From contig OZ246000.1 of assembly GCA_965230245.1 (NCBI GenBank), forward strand, positions 62,001 through 126,000: a stretch of 64,000 nt of DNA, given 5' to 3'. Origin of the DNA: JAGNKE01 sp965230245. GTDB lineage: Bacteria; Pseudomonadota; Alphaproteobacteria; Micavibrionales; Micavibrionaceae. Position 1 is the stretch's first letter. Each line of letters opens with the position of its first letter. The translations under genes were made by a program, and so were the position numbers. Positions 44,556 to 52,521 of the stretch are shown here, one piece after another. A model generated the notes under the pieces. The model did no database searches. It was given only the letters and a program-made list of their open reading frames with translations, and was not told the origin of the DNA.

Positions 44556-45024
44556 GGATATCTTCCTTTTCTTTCATTTTCGTCTCGGCACTGAGATACG
44601 CAAAATCTTGACCGCCTTGTTCTCGCATCATATCGGCTAAAGTCAAGCCCTCTAAGACGTTACGGATCGCAAAATTAACATCGTCCCAACGTCCGCGCAC
44701 ACAACAAGCCGCCGCCAAAGAACAATCCGGCTCAGCCCCGTCAACACACGCCGTAATGGCAATCGGCCCGTCAACACTTGTAATGATATCAGCCACAGTG
44801 AGCTCTTCCGGCAAAACACGCAAAGCATAGCCGCCGTTCAAACCGCGCAGAGACTGTGTAACACCGCCCTTACCCAACAGCTTCAAAACTTTTGAAACCG
44901 TCGCCTCCGGCAATTTGGTTTCTGCAGCTAGAACTGCAGCACTCATAACATCGCCGTTTGGCACTTTCGCCAAACACGCAAGTATAACAACCGCATAATC
45001 CGCTAATTTTGAGATTTTTATCAT
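44542..45024 (-). CDS. Rrf2-family SUF operon regulator (SufR/IscR-like)
   Basis: The 160-residue protein has an N-terminal winged helix (about residues 1-65, KLADYAVVILACLAKVPNG, then LPEATVSKVLKLL) and the cluster-binding cysteines in VDGAEPDCSLAAACCVRGRW. It matches the SUF-system-associated Rrf2 regulator group, which senses Fe-S status and represses suf. It is the first gene of the operon. An inverted repeat just upstream of its start may be its operator. Confidence 0.9.
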   Translation of the reverse strand: MIKISKLADYAVVILACLAKVPNGDVMSAAVLAAETKLPEATVSKVLKLLGKGGVTQSLRGLNGGYALRVLPEELTVADIITSVDGPIAITACVDGAEPDCSLAAACCVRGRWDDVNFAIRNVLEGLTLADMMREQGGQDFAYLSAETKMKEKEDIHGCN

Positions 45025-45031
45025 AACAAAA

Positions 45032-45052
45032 ACTAATCAGAACAAATTTAGT
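45032..45052 (-). promoter_or_regulatory. Candidate operator upstream of the SUF operon
   Basis: ACTAA and TTAGT form an inverted repeat with an 11-nt centre, beginning 8 nt upstream of the regulator start codon. Rrf2 proteins bind imperfect palindromes of about this size. On the minus strand TTGAAA with GTTATC (17-nt spacing) further upstream could be the promoter. Confidence 0.35.
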
Positions 45053-45116
45053 ACTCTTTTACAGGATAACATGAAAAATACAAGATTTTTCAATCAGTTT
45101 TTTGCTATGTAAGCCG

Positions 45117-46706
45117 TCATTTTGTGGCCAAAAAGCGAATGTCAGGGTTCTTTTCCTGCGCATCCGTCAAATGCCAACTATTCCGCGCCAAAAAGACTGG
45201 ATCACCGTCATGGTCATTGGCCACCGCCATCTGGTTCTGATCAATGAATTTCTTGAGCTTGGCCGCATCATCACACGCCAACCAACGCGCCGTATAAAGG
45301 CTTGTCTGCTCAAACTTAACGGGGATGTTATATTCCGTTCTGATACGGTCACGCAGCACATCAAACTGCAACGCGCCGACCACACCGACAATCCAGTCAG
45401 GATCACTGTAGGGTTTAAAGGTTCGCGCCGCGCCCTCCTCTGCCAACTGCTCCAGCGCCTTCCCAAGGTGCTTAGCTTTCAAAGGATCCTCCGCCCGCGC
45501 ACGCTGCATCAGTTCCGGCGCAAAACTCGGAATGCCCTTAAAGACCAGATCCTCGCCCTCGGTCAGAGTGTCCCCGATCCGCAAACCACCGTAGTTTGGC
45601 AAGCCGATGATGTCGCCGGGAAACGCTTCCTCTGCCACTTCACGATCCTGAGCCAAAAACAGTTGCGGCGAGTGTATAACCTGTGTCTTTCCACTGCGCA
45701 CATGTTTCAGCTTCATACCCTTTTTGAACTTACCCGAACAAATACGGGCAAACGCCATACGGTCACGGTGTTTCGGATCCATATTGGCTTGTATCTTGAA
45801 AACAAACGCAGAAACCTTATCTTCCGTCGGCTCAATCTGGCGAGACTCGGTTTCCTGCGGGCGCGGCGAAGGCGCAAAACGCGCAAGTCCCTGCAGCAAT
45901 TCCCGCACACCGAAATTGTTCACGGCGCTGCCGAAAAAGACGGGCGTCATATGTCCGCCAAGATAACTCTCACGATCAAAAGGCTGACAAAGCCCGCGCA
46001 CCATCTCGACATCTTCACGTAACTTCTCCGCTTGTTCAGGCGGAAGCAAATCATCTATTTTACTATCTTGCAAACCCGAACATTGCGTGCCCTCTGCAAG
46101 CTTTTCACCCTTACTCCGCTCGAATAAAACAAGCTCATCATTATGAATGTCATAACACCCTTTAAAGTCTCGCCCCATGCCGATCGGCCATGTCGCCGGA
46201 GAAACATCCAAAGCTAGCTTCTGCTCGATCTCGTCAATCAGATCGAACGGATCCTGACCGTCACGGTCCATCTTGTTGATGAAGGTAATAATCGGAATAT
46301 CCCGCAAACGGCAAACTTCGAACAACTTATAAGTCTGTGCCTCAATCCCCTTCGCACAGTCCAAAACCATAATCGCACTATCAACAGCAGTCAGAGTTCG
46401 ATATGTATCCTCGGAGAAGTCTTCGTGACCCGGTGTATCCAGCAGGTTATAGGTCATACCGTTAAAATCGAACGTCATCACGGAAGACGCAACGGAAATT
46501 CCACGCTCTTGCTCGACCTTCATCCAGTCAGAACGGGCACGCCTGCGATCACCCTTGGCCTTGACCATCCCCGCAAGCTGGATTGCACCGCCGAATAGCA
46601 ACAGCTTCTCGGTCAATGTCGTCTTACCGGCATCGGGGTGGGAAATAATCCCGAACGTTCTGCGGTTTTTGATAATGTCTTCCAAATCGGACAACAGTAA
46701 CTCCAT
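45117..46706 (-). CDS. prfC: Peptide chain release factor RF-3
   Basis: The 529-residue GTPase recycles RF1/RF2 from the ribosome. G-domain motifs are SHPDAGKTTLTEK (G1), DTPGHEDFSEDTYRTL (G3) and NKMDRDGQDP (G4); the C-terminal region matches RF-3 (VGALQFDVLRDRI, WLACDDA). It is followed by the divergent-free spacer and the SUF operon promoter region, and preceded by the entericidin terminator. Confidence 0.95.
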   Translation of the reverse strand: MELLLSDLEDIIKNRRTFGIISHPDAGKTTLTEKLLLFGGAIQLAGMVKAKGDRRRARSDWMKVEQERGISVASSVMTFDFNGMTYNLLDTPGHEDFSEDTYRTLTAVDSAIMVLDCAKGIEAQTYKLFEVCRLRDIPIITFINKMDRDGQDPFDLIDEIEQKLALDVSPATWPIGMGRDFKGCYDIHNDELVLFERSKGEKLAEGTQCSGLQDSKIDDLLPPEQAEKLREDVEMVRGLCQPFDRESYLGGHMTPVFFGSAVNNFGVRELLQGLARFAPSPRPQETESRQIEPTEDKVSAFVFKIQANMDPKHRDRMAFARICSGKFKKGMKLKHVRSGKTQVIHSPQLFLAQDREVAEEAFPGDIIGLPNYGGLRIGDTLTEGEDLVFKGIPSFAPELMQRARAEDPLKAKHLGKALEQLAEEGAARTFKPYSDPDWIVGVVGALQFDVLRDRIRTEYNIPVKFEQTSLYTARWLACDDAAKLKKFIDQNQMAVANDHDGDPVFLARNSWHLTDAQEKNPDIRFLATK

Positions 46707-46723
46707 AAACTCTTACAAGTTAA

Positions 46724-46749
46724 AAGCGCGGCTCACAGGAACCGCGCTT
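46724..46749 (-). terminator. Rho-independent terminator of the entericidin-like gene
   Basis: A perfect 8-bp stem (AAGCGCGG/CCGCGCTT) with a 10-nt loop is followed on the minus strand by a short T-run (TTTTAA). It lies between the lipoprotein gene and prfC. Confidence 0.65.
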
Positions 46750-46770
46750 AAGAAAAACAATTTCAAAATC

Positions 46771-46899
46771 CTAGAACGTTTCCTGAATTTTCTCGCCTGT
46801 CTTCTCGATATCACGTCCCGCACCTTCCAGAGTATTAGAACAACCGGACACAAAACCTGCCATAACAAACAAACACACAACCAAAGCTACTTTTTTCAT
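46771..46899 (-). CDS. ecnB: Entericidin-like small lipoprotein
   Basis: A 42-residue ORF encodes an N-terminal lipoprotein signal (MKKVALVVCLFVMAGFVSGC) with the lipobox cysteine at residue 20, followed by the entericidin motif SNTLEGAGRDIEKTGEKI. It is a small membrane-linked lipoprotein of the EcnA/EcnB family, associated with stress or toxin-antidote behaviour in E. coli. AAGGAG stands 7 nt before the ATG and a strong terminator follows, so this is a real gene despite its size. Whether it is nearer EcnA or EcnB cannot be decided. Confidence 0.85.
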   Translation of the reverse strand: MKKVALVVCLFVMAGFVSGCSNTLEGAGRDIEKTGEKIQETF

Positions 46900-46910
46900 C
46901 TTATTGCTCC

Positions 46911-47276
46911 TTAGAGAGAATCAAAGTCAATCATTTTACCTTCAAAAGGATTATTCATCTCGCGGTCTTCGATTTCAATAACCCAGAGATCGGGATCGCG
47001 TAACATGGTTCGCTGAATATAAGCATCCGCATCACCTTCTTCAACAACTTCCTGACTCAAAGCATGAACCCATCCCAATTCACCATCAAAATCACGCTGC
47101 TGTATTAACAATTTACACTCGCCGGACAAGCCGTTCAGCTTTAAAAGAATAACACCGGAATTCTGGTCACCCTTTTGATGAATATAAAAAAATACACCAT
47201 TGTCGTTGAGCGGCCTTAATTGCGCATCAATCCAAAGATGTACGGGTAATCTGGCTTCCGGTTCTTCAAAAGACAT
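46911..47276 (-). CDS. DUF1491 family protein
   Basis: The 121-residue protein matches DUF1491, a family confined to alphaproteobacteria: RLPVHLWIDAQLRPLNDNG at the start, DQNSGVILLKLNGLSGECKL in the middle and DPDLWVIEIEDREMNNPFEG near the end. No function is established. It follows the 74-residue small gene by 8 nt and precedes the entericidin-like gene. Confidence 0.83.
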   Translation of the reverse strand: MSFEEPEARLPVHLWIDAQLRPLNDNGVFFYIHQKGDQNSGVILLKLNGLSGECKLLIQQRDFDGELGWVHALSQEVVEEGDADAYIQRTMLRDPDLWVIEIEDREMNNPFEGKMIDFDSL

Positions 47277-47284
47277 GGAAAAAC

Positions 47285-47509
47285 CTAATGCATGCTTTCT
47301 GCATAGACCCAGCGTTCAACAGTCAAAGCGGCATCTTGCTTAGAATCTTCGGGATGGTGGTAGCCATAAACAATCTTTGCCGCCTCAAGCGCAATCTGCG
47401 TGGGTTGCCCCTTACTAACCAACCCCTTATATGTGCGCAAAACGGCACCTTGGCATTTGCAACGGACAGGATCGTTCGCACCATCAAATGTAATTTCCGT
47501 ACAGGACAT
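47285..47509 (-). CDS. Small conserved-looking protein with a CxC motif
   Basis: The 74-residue protein has a CKC motif (RCKCQGAVLRTYKG) and an Ala-rich helix (TQIALEAAKIVYGYHHPED). It is tightly packed between fur (2 nt) and the DUF1491 gene (8 nt), which supports it as a real gene. I do not recognise its family. It lacks a signal peptide and differs from the four-cysteine-module proteins. Confidence 0.7.
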   Translation of the reverse strand: MSCTEITFDGANDPVRCKCQGAVLRTYKGLVSKGQPTQIALEAAKIVYGYHHPEDSKQDAALTVERWVYAESMH

Positions 47510-47511
47510 GA

Positions 47512-47946
47512 TTATTTTTTCTTTTTGCTCCCGATCTTTTTACCATACAGCTCAAGTCTGTGGTCTATGAGATCGTATCCGAGATCACGGGCAATCTTCT
47601 CTTTCAGTCTTTCAAGTTCTTCATTCTGGAATTCGATCACCTCACCACTATCCAGATCGACAAGGTGATGGTGATGATCCCAATTCAATTCATAACGGGA
47701 ATACCCCTCCTGAAACTCGTGACGAGTAACAAGATCAAGTTCATCTAGCAAGCCCAAAGTACGATAAACCGTAGCAATACTGATCGATTTATCAATTTCC
47801 TTAGCTCTGTCATAAACGTCTTCAACGGAAGGATGATCCTCGGACTGCTTCAGAACTTCAAGAATTGCACGACGCTGACCCGTCATCTTCAAGCCAGCCT
47901 GAGAACAGCGTTCCTCTAGATCTTTCATAACTAATTCCTCATTCAC
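47512..47946 (-). CDS. fur: Fur/Mur-type metalloregulator
   Basis: The 144-residue protein has the Fur winged helix (about residues 12-85, with SISIATVYRTLGLLDE) and the metal-binding dimerisation domain starting at HHHHLVDLDSGEVIEF. It lacks the CxxC pairs of many Fur proteins, as alphaproteobacterial Fur/Mur do, so the metal may be iron or manganese. A Lys-rich tail ends the protein. It may control the SUF operon and other iron genes; this is inference. Confidence 0.9.
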   Translation of the reverse strand: MNEELVMKDLEERCSQAGLKMTGQRRAILEVLKQSEDHPSVEDVYDRAKEIDKSISIATVYRTLGLLDELDLVTRHEFQEGYSRYELNWDHHHHLVDLDSGEVIEFQNEELERLKEKIARDLGYDLIDHRLELYGKKIGSKKKK

Positions 47947-48153
47947 GGATAAAATTCTAAATCACTTTAAGCACTGCTTTCTGTTTGATCAACAATCAAA
48001 AAAAGAAGCAATACGGATACTGCGTTGCAGCAACGAAAAATGTGCATACGGGAATATTATTACAATTACGGGGTGGTAAGTAGAAAGATTATATGTTTCT
48101 AATACGAACACTAAATCTTTGGGATAACTAATTTTCGTAGGGAACTATTTAAG

Positions 48154-48237
48154 ATGTACTTCGCCGGGATCGTATTTTTTACAGCTGTGATATTATTTAT
48201 CGCATATTGGATATACTTTTTACCAAAATCATCTTGA
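48154..48237 (+). CDS. Candidate 27-residue membrane peptide
   Basis: A short frame encodes a single hydrophobic helix (MYFAGIVFFTAVILFIAYWI, then YFLPKSS) with the look of a small membrane protein. A weak TAGGGA box lies about 10 nt upstream. It is the only coding candidate in the 293-nt spacer between fur and the histidine kinase gene (47947-48239), and its stop lies 3 nt from the convergent kinase stop. The rest of the spacer shows no gene. Support is modest. Confidence 0.35.
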   Translation: MYFAGIVFFTAVILFIAYWIYFLPKSS

Positions 48238-48239
48238 TT

Positions 48240-49793
48240 CTAAACCGCATCTGCCGGATTGGGCGTTGCTTTCGCGACAATACGCTTGGCCGGGAATAAT
48301 AATGTAACCGTTGTCCCCTCCCCGAATTCAGATTCTATACTCAATGAACCGTCATGCAATTCTGCCATGGCCTTGGCCAATGGGAGACCCAAACCCGTCC
48401 CCTGTGATTTCAGCTCTTTTCTTTCGGGTTTGTCACTGACCTGTCCGAACGGTTCAAGTGCTTGATGAATCTTGTCCTCTTGAATACCGATCCCGTTATC
48501 TTCAATCGCAATACTCATATTGCCGTTTGATTTGATCTTGGCACGAACGGTGATCAGCCCGCCATTAGGTGAAAACTTAACGGCATTCGTTAAAAGATTG
48601 ATCATAACTTGCCGCATCATACGCTGATCTGCGCGCATTTTCGGTAACTCGGGAGCAATATCCATCTTGATCTCTATATCGTTGGAAAACATCTTCGAAA
48701 CCATCATCCGCACCACAGAGTCGATCAATTCCGCGACATCAATATCTTCTTCCTGCAGTTCAAGACGCCCAGCCTCGATCTTGGACATATCCAGAACTTC
48801 ATTGATAATATCCAGCAAATGCTGCGCACTCAAATGCACGTCACCAAGATATTCCTTGTACTTATCATTTCCGAGCGGCCCGAACGTCTCATTCATCATC
48901 ATTTCCGAAAAACCGATAATAGCATTCAAAGGTGTCCGCAGCTCATGACTCATATTGGCAAGAAACGCCGATTTAGCGCGGTTGGCTGAGTCCGCTTGCT
49001 CTTTGGCATAGCGCAAGGACTGCTCCATCTGCTTCCGCAAAGTAATATCCATAACGGTCATAACAAGAAATTTCCTGTTCTGACTAAGCTCGAGCGTTGC
49101 AGACGTAAACAGAACATTGGCAACACTTCCGTCTTTGCGGATAATTTTGATCTCGCCCGAACTGCGCACCCCGACCGAAATATATTTCTTATGATTAACT
49201 TTAACCCGCTCCCGCTCGTCATGCGTAACCAGTTCCGAATAATCGATATTCACCAACTCATCACGCTTCCAACCGTAGGTGCGAATAAAACTGTCATTCA
49301 CGCGCACGATCTTACCTGCATGATCAGTCACGATAATCCCGACTTCACTTACCTCGAAAATAGACGCAAGCAAGGAGATCGCATCATCTCGCTCCCGCTG
49401 CAGCAAAGATTGATCCCGCACATCCAATTGTCCGATCAGATCAAGACACTTCACTTCTTCGGCATCGTCAAAAACAGGATTAACCCAAAAACCGTAAACA
49501 CGCATAGAGCCTGGAACGGACGGCAACGTCCTCACACTCACGACTTTTTTACGGGACATACAAACAGCAAAGGTTTGAAGAAAATGACGCGCATCCTCTT
49601 CGTTCATGATATCGCGGATACGCTTACCGATAACTTGCTCTCGCGAGCGGTCAAAATAATTTAAGGCGACAGGGTTGGCATCTTCCAGAATAAAAGAACC
49701 GTCACTCGCAGGAACCACAATCATACGTGGTATGGGCATGTCCTTAAATAATGCATTGTAATCAAGCTCAATGCCTTTTGTATCCTCTGACAT
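48240..49793 (-). CDS. PAS-containing sensor histidine kinase
   Basis: The 517-residue protein has two PAS domains (about residues 15-125 and 135-250), a HisKA domain with phospho-acceptor His283 in SHELRTPLNAIIGFSE, and a HATPase_c domain with N (MINLLTNAVKFSPNGG), G1 (IEDNGIGI) and G2 (GTGLGLPLAKAM) boxes. It has no membrane segment and should sense in the cytosol. ATG 49793 is preferred over TTG 49802. No response regulator is adjacent; the upstream gene is a degenerate GGDEF protein, 15 nt away. Confidence 0.88.
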   Translation of the reverse strand: MSEDTKGIELDYNALFKDMPIPRMIVVPASDGSFILEDANPVALNYFDRSREQVIGKRIRDIMNEEDARHFLQTFAVCMSRKKVVSVRTLPSVPGSMRVYGFWVNPVFDDAEEVKCLDLIGQLDVRDQSLLQRERDDAISLLASIFEVSEVGIIVTDHAGKIVRVNDSFIRTYGWKRDELVNIDYSELVTHDERERVKVNHKKYISVGVRSSGEIKIIRKDGSVANVLFTSATLELSQNRKFLVMTVMDITLRKQMEQSLRYAKEQADSANRAKSAFLANMSHELRTPLNAIIGFSEMMMNETFGPLGNDKYKEYLGDVHLSAQHLLDIINEVLDMSKIEAGRLELQEEDIDVAELIDSVVRMMVSKMFSNDIEIKMDIAPELPKMRADQRMMRQVMINLLTNAVKFSPNGGLITVRAKIKSNGNMSIAIEDNGIGIQEDKIHQALEPFGQVSDKPERKELKSQGTGLGLPLAKAMAELHDGSLSIESEFGEGTTVTLLFPAKRIVAKATPNPADAV

Positions 49794-49808
49794 GTACGAC
49801 AACTCTTC

Positions 49809-50735
49809 TTATTGTGAAGTTTCCTGTACATAACGCTGTAACGGACTAATCTCATAATATTCGAGAACAGTATCCGTCTGGCGGTCTGCAGAATTCAAAT
49901 CATTACGCAGATTGGTCAGCAACTCCGTAACATTATCCCCCTGTATCGGCTGCGCTATACAACAAGACATGCTCAAAGGAACTTTCTGGTCATCAAGGTT
50001 AAGAAGGATATTTTTCTTTTCAAGACTTTTTCGCAAGCGATCTAACGCGGAAATACCACCGGCCATATCAGCTTGCTTTAAACTCAAAACAAATTCCAAA
50101 TCACCCATGTAATAAGCATCGTCAAATGAACGCACACTGAGTTTGATCAGATCGGCAACGGCCTTTACATAAGCTTTAGCCCCCTCATGGGAGTAATTCT
50201 CAAGGATTTTATCATGATTATCAATACGCCCCAGCGCAATACAGAAATTCTGACCTCGGCGCGCAAGGCGTTGTAATTCACGATCAACATCGCGATGCAA
50301 AACCTTAGGACTGCGCAGTCCTGTGAACGGATCATACCCTGTGCCATCCAGCATAAAATCACGTTCCAATCGGCGGATTTTCTGAAGGAATTGCTCGTAA
50401 ATATTAACAAAGGCCTGATAATCATCGAAATCCGGCTTCACCTTGACCGCTTTTGTCTCGGACAAAAGCTTATCACTCGCATCAAACATGTCCTTATGCA
50501 GCACAACCAATTTTTCTAAAAGCTCAGGCTGTAGTATCCCTTCGGATTGCGCATGCGCCGTCCAGTCTGCAAATGAAACGGGTTTATTGACCGAAACTTT
50601 CATATCGGTCTTCTCGACATAGAATAAATTCAACGTCACAGCATTAAACCATTCCGTGTGATCGGCAATCACAGGCAATAGCGAACGCCAGCGTTGTTGT
50701 TGCTTTCTTTCTTCTGTTAACTGCTCTCTAGACAT
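49809..50735 (-). CDS. CZB-like plus degenerate GGDEF protein (DgcZ-like architecture)
   Basis: The 308-residue protein has an N-terminal helical region (about residues 20-95) that resembles a CZB zinc-sensing domain: H26 with W29, then W58 and LVVLHKDMFDAS with H80. The usual zinc Cys (five before W58) is Val53 and the second His of the HxxxH pair is Phe84. The C-terminal part (about 130-300) starts with GYDPFTGLRSP like a GGDEF domain, but the signature is GDLEF (211-215) instead of GGDEF. It is therefore probably a non-catalytic c-di-GMP or GTP-binding regulator. It shares the strand with the downstream histidine kinase. Confidence 0.78.
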   Translation of the reverse strand: MSREQLTEERKQQQRWRSLLPVIADHTEWFNAVTLNLFYVEKTDMKVSVNKPVSFADWTAHAQSEGILQPELLEKLVVLHKDMFDASDKLLSETKAVKVKPDFDDYQAFVNIYEQFLQKIRRLERDFMLDGTGYDPFTGLRSPKVLHRDVDRELQRLARRGQNFCIALGRIDNHDKILENYSHEGAKAYVKAVADLIKLSVRSFDDAYYMGDLEFVLSLKQADMAGGISALDRLRKSLEKKNILLNLDDQKVPLSMSCCIAQPIQGDNVTELLTNLRNDLNSADRQTDTVLEYYEISPLQRYVQETSQ

Positions 50736-50834
50736 ATTTTATAACTTTTTCGGGTGTAAATGCTCTGCAATGTCAAACTATAAAGGAAAAACGTTAATTT
50801 CCGTTAAAAAGACTCTGTAAAATACTTAAAAAAT

Positions 50835-52019
50835 TCAGTGTCCTAGCCACTCTTTTTCGAGCGCATCGAGACGACTTTCTGGAATAGCTGCACGCACCTC
50901 GCGCATCAACATGTTAATCGTGCCCACATTATGTTGCGCAAGCAACTGCGATGCAAGCAGTTCATCCGCCTTTAAAAGATGGTGAATATAGGCTTTGGAA
51001 AACGCAGACGACGCCGGAATGCCGACCCGTTCATCCAGCGGCGTATCATCTTCCTTGTACTTTGCATTCTTCAGGTTGATCGTCTCGCCCTTTGCCCCCT
51101 TAACAAAAGCAGTTCCATGTCTTGCCAGACGCGTTGGAATAACACAATCAAACGTATCAATCCCCATACGCACAAATGTAAATACATCCTGAATGCGGCC
51201 GATCCCAAGGAAATGCACAGGGCGCTCGGGATGCACATACGGCATGCTCCCCATAACAACATCGGCCATCTCTTCCTTCGACCCGCCAAGACATCCGCCG
51301 ATGGCCGTCCCGAAAAACGGCCGATCTGCCGTGTATTCCGCACTAATGCGCCGCAAATCCTTGTAAACGCCGCCCTGAACAATACCGTAAACGGATTGCT
51401 TGCCGTTATGATGACGCGCAAATTCCGCCAAACAGCGATCGCCCCAGCGCATACTCATCTCCATGGAGCGTGCTGTGTAATCCTTATCCACGTGATACGG
51501 CGTGCACTCGTCAAACTGCATCAGCAAATCTGCCCCCAGTTTACGCTGAATTTCCATCGCGCTTTCTGGCGTCAGCTTGATCTTGCGCCCATCGACATAA
51601 GACCTGAAAACACACCCCTCTTCTGAAATCTCCATCAGATTGCGGTTATCATACCCTTTATTGCTCTTGCCCTTGATCTCGTTGGCCATCGTCCCCTCCC
51701 CCAGAGAGAAAACCTGAAACCCGCCGCTATCGGTGAGCATCGGCCCGTCCCATTGCATGAACTGGTGTAATCCGCCCATTTTTTCAATTAGATCGGCACC
51801 CGGCTGCAGCATAAGATGATAAGTATTGGAAAGGATGATATCCGTTTTGGCTTCACGCAACTGCGCTGGTGAAAGATTTTTGACCGTCGCCTTCGTGCCG
51901 CAGAAAATATAATTCGGTGTTTCGATTATGCCGTGCGGCGTCTTCAATAAGCCCGTACGTGCAGAAGACTGGTCGTCTCTGGATGTAATATCAAATTTAA
52001 ACCCCGGATAATCCAGCAT
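50835..52019 (-). CDS. tgt: Queuine tRNA-ribosyltransferase Tgt (zinc cysteines missing)
   Basis: The 394-residue enzyme exchanges G34 for preQ1 in GUN-anticodon tRNAs. The active-site Asp in TDSGGFQVFSL, the nucleophile Asp in FDCVIPTRLARHG and the FGTAIGGCLGG loop are present. The zinc site is not: the three cysteines expected in the PLDxxCxCxxC segment are Val332, Ile334 and Ser337 (LDERVGIPASSAFSKAYIHH), while the His ligand (H363) remains. The start at 52019 is chosen because the longer frame runs through the rpmB terminator. Activity is likely but the fold must be stabilised differently. Confidence 0.92.
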   Translation of the reverse strand: MLDYPGFKFDITSRDDQSSARTGLLKTPHGIIETPNYIFCGTKATVKNLSPAQLREAKTDIILSNTYHLMLQPGADLIEKMGGLHQFMQWDGPMLTDSGGFQVFSLGEGTMANEIKGKSNKGYDNRNLMEISEEGCVFRSYVDGRKIKLTPESAMEIQRKLGADLLMQFDECTPYHVDKDYTARSMEMSMRWGDRCLAEFARHHNGKQSVYGIVQGGVYKDLRRISAEYTADRPFFGTAIGGCLGGSKEEMADVVMGSMPYVHPERPVHFLGIGRIQDVFTFVRMGIDTFDCVIPTRLARHGTAFVKGAKGETINLKNAKYKEDDTPLDERVGIPASSAFSKAYIHHLLKADELLASQLLAQHNVGTINMLMREVRAAIPESRLDALEKEWLGH

Positions 52020-52036
52020 GCGCAAAGAACCTTTAA

Positions 52037-52064
52037 ACAGAAAAACCCGCCACAAAGCGGGTTT
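52037..52064 (-). terminator. Rho-independent terminator after rpmB
   Basis: On the minus strand AAACCCGC pairs with GCGGGTTT around a 6-nt loop and runs into TTTTTCTG. It lies 26 nt after the rpmB stop and just before the tgt start. Confidence 0.8.
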
Positions 52065-52089
52065 AAACTAAACGGAAACAAACCGTGTG

Positions 52090-52383
52090 TTAAGCAGCTT
52101 GTGCAGCCTTGATCTTTTCGATCTGAGACTTGTAAGGACGCAACTTGCGATCCAGCTTCGTCGTCGCTGTTTTCTGCAAGTAAGCATCCAGGCCACCCAT
52201 GTGCTCGACAGTACGCAGGCCGTGTGTACTAACACTTAGAGTAATCCAACGGTTCAAAATCTCGCTGTAAACGCTCGTGTCCTGAATATTAGGCAAAAAA
52301 CGGCGCTTTGTTTTATTCTGTGCGTGGGAAACTTTGTGACCGCTCATAGGGCCTTTCCCGGTAATCATGCAACGACGGCTCAT
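52090..52383 (-). CDS. rpmB: 50S ribosomal protein L28
   Basis: The 97-residue ribosomal protein has the L28 start SRRCMITGKGPMSGHKVSHA and NKTKRRFLPNIQ, with an extended C-terminal tail typical of alphaproteobacteria. It lacks the zinc cysteine pairs of some L28 proteins. It is monocistronic, with a promoter-like sequence upstream and a terminator downstream. Confidence 0.95.
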   Translation of the reverse strand: MSRRCMITGKGPMSGHKVSHAQNKTKRRFLPNIQDTSVYSEILNRWITLSVSTHGLRTVEHMGGLDAYLQKTATTKLDRKLRPYKSQIEKIKAAQAA

Positions 52384-52429
52384 GGCCTTATTCCTTATTT
52401 ATCGTTAAGTTCGTCAATAGATGGCGAAA

Positions 52430-52457
52430 AATAGTCGAAACCGGCCTTGAAAGTCAA
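52430..52457 (-). promoter_or_regulatory. Candidate promoter for rpmB
   Basis: On the minus strand TTGACT (52457-52452) and ACTATT (52435-52430) are separated by 16 nt, about 45 nt upstream of the rpmB start. The -35 box is strong, the -10 weak. Confidence 0.35.
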
Positions 52458-52521
52458 GCTTCTATTCGAATTATTCTGATTTATTCTGCCCTATTTCTAA
52501 TACAGAACCATAAACGAGCCA

